From Candidatus Dormiibacterota bacterium (GTDB taxonomy: Bacteria; Chloroflexota; Dormibacteria; Aeolococcales; Aeolococcaceae), in NCBI GenBank assembly GCA_027451645.1, contig DAIDIX010000095.1, forward strand, positions 1 through 6,979: a DNA stretch of 6,979 nt, in the 5' to 3' direction. The notes beneath the pieces were generated by a model. The model was given only the letters and a program-made list of their open reading frames with translations. It searched no databases and was not told where the DNA came from. Of this stretch, positions 1-5,950 are shown one piece after another. A program made the translations under genes and the position numbers. Position 1 is the stretch's first letter. Every line of letters begins with the position of its first letter.

Positions 1-31
1 AAAATTCAATCGCAACTTGCAGGACTACGCA

Positions 32-2125
32 ATGTCTGGGTACTCGCATCCACCTCGAACCACGTTCCTTGCAGAACGGAGACGTCAACGCCACCAGCGC
101 AGGCAGCGTCGCATCATAGCCATTGGCACTGGTGCCTTCTGCATTGTCCTCATTGCCATAGCAGCTGTACGGCTCCATACGCACACACCCGTACGTGTAT
201 CGCATACAGCAGCAGCTGTCGTGAAGCCGTCTCCGACACTGGTGCATGCTGTGAGCTACACAGCAGCTGAATCGGGACAGCTTCCCTGGTCACTGCGAAA
301 TCCAGGGAGCCACTTCACTGTCCTTCCAGCAGCATCAGGAAATGTCCTCTTCATTGTGGGGGGCAGTACTGCAACGGGCTCGACATCGTCCGGTGTATTT
401 GCCCTTGACACTGCTACTGGCAGTCTTGTGGAAGTGGGCTCACTCCCGCATGGAGTGAGGGATGCATCAGGAAGCAGTGCAAACGGCACAGTGACCATTG
501 CTGGCGGCATCTCGCAGGGAAGTGCAAGCAGTACAGTGCAGTCATTCTCCAATGCCTCTGGAGCAGGAAGTCCATTTCATGCTACTGGACTCGCACCGCT
601 TCCCCATGCGCGTGCAGATGCAGCTACTGCCGCTTCCGGCGGGAGAACATATCTCATTGGCGGACAGGACGGTACGCATGTTCTCAGCAGCATTCTCGAG
701 CAGGAGCGCAGTGGAGCATATTCACCTGTTGCAACACTCCCCATTCCAGTGCAGGATGCCACAGCAGCTTCCCTTGGGGGAAAGATCTACATTTTTGGGG
801 GAAACACGTCCATATCTGGCACTCCAGGAACTCCCACTGCTGCAATCCAGGTCTTCGATCCTGCCACGGGGAAGGTGTCCATGGCTGGTTCCCTTTCTGT
901 TCCACTTGAGGGTGCAGCAGCAGCAACACTGCAGTCGACAATCTATCTTGCAGGTGGACAGACTGCTGGCCAGGGAGGAGTGACTACTCCTGCAGCCATT
1001 TGGGCTTTCGATCCTGCGAAGGGTACCATGCTCCAGGCTGGCAGTCTCATGGTGCCCGTTGCCCATGCCGGGTATGCTGTCCTGAACGGAAAGCTCTGGA
1101 TCATCGGGGGAGAGACTGCACCTGGCACAGCAACATCCGCAGTCCAGATAGTCACACCGAATGCAACCTTTGGGACAGCAGGTGATCCTGGAGCAGGCAC
1201 GCCATTCTTCGGGTCCCAGCTCCTTGTTGCGGATCAGGACAATGGCAGGCTCCTGCTCCTCAATGCTGCCGGGTCCATTGTGTGGCACTTTCCCTCTTCC
1301 ACATCATCACCAGCACCGGGATTCTCAGCAGATGACTCCTTTTTCGCACAACAGGGCAGTCTCATTGTCACAAACCAGGAATTCAACAATGTCGTTTCCA
1401 CCATACGCTATCCCTCAGGAAAGATCATGTGGTCATACGGGCATTATGGTGTTGCAGGCTCAGCTCCCGGATACCTCAACACTCCAGATGATGCGTACCT
1501 GCTGAAGAATGGCAACATCGTGACTGCGGACATCCAGAACTGTCGTGTCGTGTTCATCAATCCCACAACCAATGCCATTGTCAACCAGATTGGAACGACA
1601 CGGGTGTGCAGGCACCACATGACAGCTCCCATCTCGCTTGGAGCGCCAAACGGGGACACGCCTCTGCCAAATGGCAACATCCTCATCTCCGAGATCGATG
1701 GTTCGTATGTCGATGAATTCACGCAGACAGGAACGCTCGTCTGGTCGGTGCATCTTCCCATTGCGTATCCCTCCGATCCCCAGCAGATCGGACCGGATAC
1801 GTATCTCATTGCCGATTACACATCGCCAGGCGCAATCATCGAGTTCAATGCTGCTGGAAAGATCCTGTACCGGTACCAGCCCACATCAGGGCAGGGAATG
1901 CTCAACCATCCATCGCTCGTCGAGCTGCTGCCAAACGGCATCTTCATGATGAATGACGATGGGAATGACCGCATGGTCGCAATCGATCCTGCCACAGGAG
2001 CACGGGTCTGGCAGTATGGAAAGACTGGCGTTCAGGGATCCGCATACGGGTATCTCGACGATCCGGATGGGTTCGACATTCTTGCTCCAGGCGGCCTGAC
2101 CCCAACGCATCCCGGAACAGGCTGA
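32..2125 (+). CDS. Membrane-anchored double beta-propeller protein (Kelch + PQQ/NHL-like)
   Basis: Encodes 697 aa. The ATG at 32 is chosen because AGGA (21-24) lies 7 bases upstream; an in-frame TTG at 17 would add only five residues and has no such site. Residues 9-27 are very rich in Arg, followed by one hydrophobic helix at about 28-46 and a Thr/Ala/Val-rich stalk. This predicts a signal anchor with a small cytoplasmic N-terminus and a large extracytoplasmic domain. Six Kelch-type hydrophobic-Gly-Gly strands are seen at G110, G158, G210, G256, G308 and G359, about 50 residues apart, giving one six-bladed Kelch propeller. From about 395 to 685 the repeats change to a PQQ/NHL style (LLVADQDNGR, LPNGNILISEID, LLPNGIFMMNDDGNDR, IDPATGARVWQYG), giving a second propeller. 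No catalytic residues are recognised. Substrate or partner is unknown; binding of protein or glycan at the cell surface is an inference. The two-propeller architecture is well supported; the biological role is not. Confidence 0.85.
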   Translation: MSGYSHPPRTTFLAERRRQRHQRRQRRIIAIGTGAFCIVLIAIAAVRLHTHTPVRVSHTAAAVVKPSPTLVHAVSYTAAESGQLPWSLRNPGSHFTVLPAASGNVLFIVGGSTATGSTSSGVFALDTATGSLVEVGSLPHGVRDASGSSANGTVTIAGGISQGSASSTVQSFSNASGAGSPFHATGLAPLPHARADAATAASGGRTYLIGGQDGTHVLSSILEQERSGAYSPVATLPIPVQDATAASLGGKIYIFGGNTSISGTPGTPTAAIQVFDPATGKVSMAGSLSVPLEGAAAATLQSTIYLAGGQTAGQGGVTTPAAIWAFDPAKGTMLQAGSLMVPVAHAGYAVLNGKLWIIGGETAPGTATSAVQIVTPNATFGTAGDPGAGTPFFGSQLLVADQDNGRLLLLNAAGSIVWHFPSSTSSPAPGFSADDSFFAQQGSLIVTNQEFNNVVSTIRYPSGKIMWSYGHYGVAGSAPGYLNTPDDAYLLKNGNIVTADIQNCRVVFINPTTNAIVNQIGTTRVCRHHMTAPISLGAPNGDTPLPNGNILISEIDGSYVDEFTQTGTLVWSVHLPIAYPSDPQQIGPDTYLIADYTSPGAIIEFNAAGKILYRYQPTSGQGMLNHPSLVELLPNGIFMMNDDGNDRMVAIDPATGARVWQYGKTGVQGSAYGYLDDPDGFDILAPGGLTPTHPGTG

Positions 2126-2155
2126 GCCACAGCTATCCGCATGAAGCTGCAATGG

Positions 2156-2172
2156 CCGGTATACAGTACCGG
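2156..2172 (+). repeat. Short perfect inverted repeat after the propeller gene
   Basis: CCGGTA (2156-2161) and TACCGG (2167-2172) are perfect arms around a 5-base loop, 30 bases after the upstream stop codon. No T-run follows, so it does not qualify as a canonical intrinsic terminator. It could still be a 3' mRNA stem that ends or protects the upstream transcript. Confidence 0.4.
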
Positions 2173-2189
2173 GAGATGCTTCAGAGGCA

Positions 2190-2217
2190 CCTGAGCGGGG
2201 GGAGCGGGGGGGTCAGG
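2190..2217 (+). repeat. G-rich stem-loop in the intergenic spacer
   Basis: CCTGA (2190-2194) and TCAGG (2213-2217) can pair around an 18-base loop made almost only of G. The loop holds a run of six G (2197-2202), then AGC, then a run of seven G (2206-2212). It has no T-tract. Such a sequence could form a two-layer quadruplex. No function can be assigned; it separates the propeller gene from the next gene. Confidence 0.4.
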
Positions 2218-2296
2218 ATGATGCACGTATCGAACTGAGTTTCATTCCCGTATGATGCACCTACAGCACGCGTGAATTCTGCAGGAGAGACAATCC

Positions 2297-2812
2297 ATGG
2301 ATGCATACCCCCAAGGGGGAGGGTTTCAGAACCAGAGTGGCTTCGGCATGCAGCAGGGGAGTGCCAATGCGGGCGGGCGGTCCCTGGCAGGATGCCAGGT
2401 GAGCATGGCAGTGGGCTTCGTACTCATTGGACTCGCAATGCTGGCATTTGGCATATTGAGCTTCGCCTCCTATCAGCAGCTTCATGCATCCCATGCGACA
2501 GCAACAGGGACTCTCAGCAACTGCACCACGACAACCACGGATAATCATGGTGTGACAAACACATCAATCTCCTGTACTGTCACGTACACAGTGAACCGGA
2601 GCCACTATTCTTCCGTGATGGTCACTGATACAGCCACAGGGAATGTCACTGTGTACTATGATCCCTCCTATCCATCGAATGCAGAGACTGCACAGCAGTA
2701 CTATGGCATCAACTCGGGCATCTGGCTGATTGCCATTGGAGCCGTGTTTATCCTCATTGGCGGGATAGCAGCTGCCTCTGTGCTGCTTCTCAGAACGCGG
2801 ACTGGACAGTAG
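2297..2812 (+). CDS. Two-helix membrane protein, DUF3592-like
   Basis: Encodes 171 aa; the ATG is supported by AGGAG at 2283-2287, nine bases upstream. Residues 1-33 are Gly/Gln/Ser-rich and probably cytoplasmic. Helix 1 spans about 36-58, a polar domain 60-138 follows, and helix 2 spans about 140-165, ending in a short Arg-containing tail. The polar domain shows the pattern of the DUF3592 family: a Gly-Thr start of a beta strand (G71-T72), a V-T-Y-T-V strand, and a conserved V-Y-Y-D-P-S-Y-P-S motif (119-127) just before the second helix. Family function is unknown. By topology the domain would be extracytoplasmic, and it holds exactly two cysteines (C76, C93) that could form a disulfide. The gene stands alone, 171 bases after the upstream gene and about 110 before the SRP RNA. 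Being a real gene is likely; the family call rests on pattern only. Confidence 0.8.
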   Translation: MDAYPQGGGFQNQSGFGMQQGSANAGGRSLAGCQVSMAVGFVLIGLAMLAFGILSFASYQQLHASHATATGTLSNCTTTTTDNHGVTNTSISCTVTYTVNRSHYSSVMVTDTATGNVTVYYDPSYPSNAETAQQYYGINSGIWLIAIGAVFILIGGIAAASVLLLRTRTGQ

Positions 2813-2884
2813 CAGTCGGAACCCCATGCCAAGAGGCAATGATGCAGTGGGATGACACGGGTGATTCTGCATGGACAGTGCCAG

Positions 2885-2914
2885 TGAACAGACGAGCTAT
2901 GCAATGGGTACAAT
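2885..2914 (+). promoter_or_regulatory. Likely sigma-70-type promoter of the SRP RNA
   Basis: A -10 element TACAAT (2909-2914, five of six matches to TATAAT) lies 18 bases after a weaker -35 TGAACA (2885-2890, four of six). Initiation about seven bases downstream would be near 2921, which agrees with the 5' end expected for the SRP RNA from its Alu domain. The promoter may also serve dnaX, since no strong terminator separates the two. Confidence 0.5.
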
Positions 2915-2920
2915 GATGGT

Positions 2921-3158
2921 GTCGCGCTAGATGGGGAAGTAGCGGTGCCCTGTACCCGCAAGCCGCTATAGCGGGGTTGAATGCCTCATTTCGGGGTTCA
3001 ATTTCCAGGTCTGCTCCGCCTATCTGATGATGACGATCAGGTCCTATGCAGTCCAGCCTTGTGAACCCCGTCAGGTCCGGAAGGAAGCAGCGGTAAGCGA
3101 TGTGTCTGGAGGTGACGTAGACCACCTGGTCCGAGTCAGGTGGACGGGTGAGCGCTGG
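2921..3158 (+). ncRNA. ffs: Signal recognition particle RNA, large bacterial (Alu-containing) type
   Basis: This RNA pairs with Ffh to form the SRP, which delivers nascent membrane and secreted proteins to FtsY and the translocon. The helix 8 core, CAGGTCCGGAAGGAAGCAG at 3072-3090 with its GGAA tetraloop at 3079-3082, is essentially diagnostic and binds the Ffh M domain. The 5' part is an Alu-type domain as in Bacillus scRNA: GTAGCGGTGCCCTGTA, helix 3 (GCGG 2942-2945 with CCGC 2956-2959) and helix 4 (CCGC-TATA-GCGG 2963-2974). GCGCT (2924-2928) can pair with AGCGC (3151-3155), closing the ends as helix 1. This makes it about 240 nt, not the short 4.5S form. Ends are estimated to within roughly ten bases. 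Its place immediately before dnaX is the same as in Bacillus. No good U-run terminator follows; only a pyrimidine-rich stretch is seen near 3189-3197. Confidence 0.93.
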
Positions 3159-3217
3159 GGAGTGGACAACAACATGGGGGCGCGACGCTTTCTTTTCACG
3201 CGTGCAGGAGCCACAAG

Positions 3218-4867
3218 GTGACGCAGTCCCTCTATCGCCGACACAGGTCCCCGACATTTGCAGCCCTTATCGGGCAGGAGCATGTCACAACGACTCTCCG
3301 CAACCAGGTGAAGGGAAAGTCGGTGTCCCATGGGTATCTCTTCACGGGAATCCGTGGTACAGGGAAGACTTCTGCAGCGAGGATTCTCGCACGGGCAGTG
3401 AACTGCCAGGACCAGAAGGATGGAGAACCATGCAACTCCTGCGAGTCCTGCATGGCCATTCTCGAGGGAAGGGCAATGGATGTCATCGAGATCGATGCAG
3501 CAAGCAACCGCGGAATTGATGAGATGCGGAGTCTCCGGGAACGGGTGCATTTCCTTCCTGCAATGCTCACAACGAAGGTCTACATCATTGATGAGGCGCA
3601 CATGCTCACGACTGAGGCATGGAATGCCTTTCTCAAGACGCTTGAGGAGCCGCCGGACCATGTGGTGTTCGTGCTCGCAACGACAGAACCCCAGCGTGTT
3701 CCCGAGACTGTCCGTTCCCGTGTGCAGCGGTTTGACTTCCGCCGTCTCTCACTTGGTGAGCTCGGGACACATGTCGCACGCATTGCGAAGGAGGAGGGCA
3801 GGGATCTTGATGCAGGTGCAGCGGATGTCCTTGCCCATGCAGCGCATGGGAGTGCCAGGGATGCGCTCTCGCTCCTCGAATATGTCGTTGCATTCGTTCC
3901 AGAGGTGGATGGCCATGTGACATCCGAAGCAGTGCGTGCTGCTCTCGGACTTGCAGATCCTGCACGGATTGCAGGCCTAGTCGAACGTCTTGCAGCACAT
4001 GATGCAGCAGGACTCTTTGCTGCCCTGGACGAGCTTTTCGAACTTGGTGTTGACCCACGGCAGGTTGTGCGTCAGGTGGGAGATCTCGTGAAGTCCTGTG
4101 CACGTTCTGCACTTGTCCCTGCAGTGGAAACAGTGGAGGGCGTGGATCCTGCACTCATTCCTGCATCCCACTGGGTGGAGCTGCTTGATATCTTCCTGAA
4201 GGGCGAGGCATCGCTTCGCCATGCTTCAGATCCGAGAAGTGAGGTGGAATATCTCTTTCTCACAGCATTCGTGTCGTTCAGTGCACAGGATCACACGGCT
4301 GCAGTGCAGTCCTCACCCCCTCCTGCAGCCTCTCACCCTGTGAGGGAGCTCCCAACGCAGCCACATGCACCTCATGTCGAGATGAGTCAGGAGACTCCAG
4401 CACAGACCATGCACCAGGAAGTGGCAGCACAGGTTCAGCATGCTCCTGGAGCAGGAGGAACACTGCAGGGTATAGAACTCTGGAAGCAGGCTGTGGAGCG
4501 AGTGCAGCGCACGGATGCAATGCTTGCAGGCATCATGAGGGACTGCACAATGGAGGGCATGGAGGGGGGAACCCTGAAGATCCGGCCATCGTATGCATTT
4601 CACTTTGCCAGGCTCAATGTACCTGAGAAGAGGAATGCACTCCTTGCAGTCCTTGCAGCACTCAATCCTGGAGTGACAGATATCGAGATTGTCTTCGATG
4701 CTGATGCTGTGAAGGAAGCTGCATCCTCAGCACCTTCTGCTGACGAGGTTGCCAGGCAGGTCACAGATCTCTTTCCAGGAAGCCAGATCACGAAATCACG
4801 GTTACGGGATCCCTCGTTCGAAACGTCGAACCGGAGTGCAGACCAGTCGCCATCCCCTGCAGAATAG
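3218..4867 (+). CDS. dnaX: DNA polymerase III subunit gamma/tau (clamp loader ATPase)
   Basis: Encodes 549 aa starting at GTG, with AGGAG (3206-3210) seven bases upstream. DnaX is the motor of the clamp loader, which uses ATP to place the beta clamp on primed DNA and, in its long form, tethers polymerases at the fork. Visible in order: Walker A GIRGTGKT (44-51), a four-Cys zinc module (C63, C72, C75, C78), Walker B IIDEAH (123-128), sensor 1 LATTEP (153-158) and the arginine-finger region RSRVQRF (166-172). The usual SRC there reads SRV, but the Arg is kept. The lid and collar helices follow. A Pro/Gln/His-rich linker at about 365-420 precedes a C-terminal alpha/beta domain (about 425-500) and a polar tail. 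The length is a normal tau-like form for non-enterobacteria. It is followed 31 bases later by ybaB. Confidence 0.97.
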   Translation: MTQSLYRRHRSPTFAALIGQEHVTTTLRNQVKGKSVSHGYLFTGIRGTGKTSAARILARAVNCQDQKDGEPCNSCESCMAILEGRAMDVIEIDAASNRGIDEMRSLRERVHFLPAMLTTKVYIIDEAHMLTTEAWNAFLKTLEEPPDHVVFVLATTEPQRVPETVRSRVQRFDFRRLSLGELGTHVARIAKEEGRDLDAGAADVLAHAAHGSARDALSLLEYVVAFVPEVDGHVTSEAVRAALGLADPARIAGLVERLAAHDAAGLFAALDELFELGVDPRQVVRQVGDLVKSCARSALVPAVETVEGVDPALIPASHWVELLDIFLKGEASLRHASDPRSEVEYLFLTAFVSFSAQDHTAAVQSSPPPAASHPVRELPTQPHAPHVEMSQETPAQTMHQEVAAQVQHAPGAGGTLQGIELWKQAVERVQRTDAMLAGIMRDCTMEGMEGGTLKIRPSYAFHFARLNVPEKRNALLAVLAALNPGVTDIEIVFDADAVKEAASSAPSADEVARQVTDLFPGSQITKSRLRDPSFETSNRSADQSPSPAE

Positions 4868-4883
4868 GGGTGGATACCAATTC

Positions 4884-4890
4884 GGAGGAG
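4884..4890 (+). promoter_or_regulatory. Ribosome binding site fixing the ybaB start
   Basis: GGAGGAG ends eight bases before the ATG at 4899. The open frame extends upstream into dnaX, but only this ATG has a strong site and gives the family-standard N-terminus. Confidence 0.8.
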
Positions 4891-4898
4891 CATGTTCC

Positions 4899-5210
4899 AT
4901 GAGTCAACAGGCAAAAATGATGAAGCAGCTGCAGCAGGTTCAGGCACAGCTTGCGAAGATGCAGGAGGATCTTCGCAACCTGAGTACAACTGGTGCTGCA
5001 GGCGGGGGTGCAGTAAAGGTCACAGTGAATGGCCATCAGCAGGTGACAGCTGTCGAGATTGCCGAGGAAGCCCTTGAAGAGGGTGCAGAGATGCTTGCAG
5101 ACCTCGTGATGCTTGCCTGCAATGATGCACTCAACCAGTCACGTGATGCTGCCTCGCAGCAGGCGCAGTCCATGCAGCAGGCCCTTGGCCTCCCTCCAGG
5201 ACTGTTCTAG
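4899..5210 (+). CDS. ybaB: YbaB/EbfC family nucleoid-associated protein
   Basis: Encodes 103 aa, the usual length for YbaB/EbfC, a small dimeric DNA-binding protein that coats the nucleoid and is thought to influence DNA organisation or repair. The N-terminus (MSQQAKMMKQLQQVQAQLAK) is the typical long amphipathic, Gln/Met-rich helix, followed by a Gly-rich turn (GAAGGGAVKVTVNG, about 32-45) and the strand-helix segment with VTAVEIAEEALEEGAEMLADLV, then a C-terminal Gln-rich helix ending GLPPGLF. The start at 4899 is fixed by GGAGGAG upstream. It lies 31 bases after dnaX and 16 before recR, the conserved dnaX-ybaB-recR arrangement, so co-transcription is likely. The family call is firm; its exact role here is not visible in the sequence. 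Confidence 0.95.
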   Translation: MSQQAKMMKQLQQVQAQLAKMQEDLRNLSTTGAAGGGAVKVTVNGHQQVTAVEIAEEALEEGAEMLADLVMLACNDALNQSRDAASQQAQSMQQALGLPPGLF

Positions 5211-5226
5211 CAGGGGTCACCAGCAC

Positions 5227-5835
5227 GTGCCGCTCATTCCTCCATCCGTAGACCGCCTCACACGTGAATTCGCAAAATTTCCTGGAATTGGCGCGAAGAC
5301 TGCGCAGCGTCTTGCCTTCTTCTGTCTTCGGGACATCGATACCCTTCCGGGAGAACTTGCAGAGGCGCTGCTAGCTGTTCGGGGTGCAGTGGGACACTGC
5401 CACATCTGCGGTTTCATAGCAGAAGGCACAACCTGCGAGATCTGCAGCAGTGCAGCCAGGGATCACCACATCCTCTGTGTCGTGGAGCATCCTCTCGATG
5501 TGCTTGCAATAGAACGGAGTGGGGAGTTTCATGGTGTGTACCAGGTCCTCTGGGGAGCACTCTCGCCCATAGACGGGATTGGGCCTGAACAGCTGGGCAT
5601 TGACCGTCTTCTTGAACGGGTGGATGCGGATGGCATCACTGAGGTGATGCTTGCCACTGATCCGGATGTTGAGGGAGAGACGACTGCCCAGTTCATAGCA
5701 GAGATCCTTGCAGCTCGTCCTGCTGTACGGGTGAGCAGACTTGCCTACGGTCTTCCTGTTGGGGCTGATGTCGAGTATGCAGATGCTGTGACTGTTGCCC
5801 GTGCAATTGCTGGGAGGCGGGATCTTTCACAGTAG
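5227..5835 (+). CDS. recR: Recombination mediator protein RecR
   Basis: Encodes 202 aa from a GTG start, preceded by AGGGG (5212-5216) at a ten-base spacing. The frame is open farther upstream through ybaB, but that stretch does not look like RecR and the normal length is about 200. RecR works with RecO and RecF to load RecA on gapped DNA coated with SSB. It shows the helix-hairpin-helix segment FPGIGAKTAQRLAFF (18-32), the four-Cys zinc finger (C58, C61, C70, C73) and a Toprim domain from about 82. The Toprim has E87 and the segment ATDPDVEGE (143-151), where E. coli has an NPTVEGE-type sequence. The C-terminal part has the GLPVGADVEYAD motif typical of the family. It is the last gene of the dnaX-ybaB-recR run; a spacer with several inverted repeats follows. 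Confidence 0.97.
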   Translation: MPLIPPSVDRLTREFAKFPGIGAKTAQRLAFFCLRDIDTLPGELAEALLAVRGAVGHCHICGFIAEGTTCEICSSAARDHHILCVVEHPLDVLAIERSGEFHGVYQVLWGALSPIDGIGPEQLGIDRLLERVDADGITEVMLATDPDVEGETTAQFIAEILAARPAVRVSRLAYGLPVGADVEYADAVTVARAIAGRRDLSQ

Positions 5836-5851
5836 TGTCCATGAGTGGACA
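5836..5851 (+). repeat. Small hairpin directly after recR
   Basis: TGTCCA (5836-5841) and TGGACA (5846-5851) are perfect arms with a TGAG loop, beginning at the base after the recR stop. There is no T-run after it, so termination is uncertain. The arm sequence recurs in the larger inverted repeat at 5897-5929. Confidence 0.5.
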
Positions 5852-5861
5852 GGGTTGCCAC

Positions 5862-5888
5862 TTGACAGTGCATCCACCATTCCTGAAT
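5862..5888 (+). promoter_or_regulatory. Possible promoter of the ThyX-like gene
   Basis: TTGACA at 5862-5867 is a perfect -35 consensus. The best -10 at an acceptable distance is only CTGAAT (5883-5888, three of six matches, 15-base spacer), so the assignment is weak. If real, transcription would start just upstream of the inverted repeat at 5897-5929 and carry it in the leader. Confidence 0.3.
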
Positions 5889-5896
5889 CGTGATAG

Positions 5897-5929
5897 GTGG
5901 ACATTCCCCAACAATGCAGGAATGTCCAC
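5897..5929 (+). repeat. Perfect 11-base inverted repeat in the leader of the ThyX-like gene
   Basis: GTGGACATTCC (5897-5907) and GGAATGTCCAC (5919-5929) match perfectly around an 11-base loop. The second arm ends five bases before the ribosome binding site GAGGAG (5935-5940). It could be a repressor operator (two half-sites 22 bases apart) or an mRNA stem-loop. It is not a typical terminator because no T-run follows. GGTGGA (5896-5901) can also pair with TCCACC (5873-5878), so two mutually exclusive stems are possible. Confidence 0.6.
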
Positions 5930-5950
5930 ACAGAGAGGAGCGAATCCCGC

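Noticed and set aside
17..31. TTG at 17 as the start of the propeller protein
   Set aside because: The ATG at 32 has AGGA seven bases upstream; the TTG overlaps that site and adds only five unremarkable residues.
722..1288. Long minus-strand open frame (188 codons) opposite the propeller gene
   Set aside because: It lies fully inside the well-supported propeller gene, has low-complexity Cys-rich content and matches no family; it is a shadow frame.
2126..2296. Intrinsic terminator of the propeller gene
   Set aside because: The hairpins at 2156-2172 and 2190-2217 have no T-run after them.
3159..3217. Intrinsic terminator between the SRP RNA and dnaX
   Set aside because: There is a pyrimidine-rich stretch (3189-3197), but the only stems before it are about four pairs and not convincing.
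2790..3661. Minus-strand open frames across the SRP RNA and the 5' end of dnaX
   Set aside because: They cross the diagnostic SRP RNA and the Walker A region of dnaX on the opposite strand and show no domain pattern.
3218..4867. Programmed frameshift in dnaX producing a short gamma form
   Set aside because: No A-rich slippery run such as A AAA AAG or a long A tract is present in the frame.
4749..4898. In-frame 50-residue N-terminal extension of YbaB
   Set aside because: It overlaps the end of dnaX in another frame, does not resemble YbaB, and the ATG at 4899 has a strong ribosome binding site and gives the standard length.
5113..5226. In-frame 38-residue N-terminal extension of RecR
   Set aside because: It overlaps ybaB and is Arg/Ser-rich with no RecR similarity. 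GTG 5227 with AGGGG upstream gives the usual 200-residue protein.
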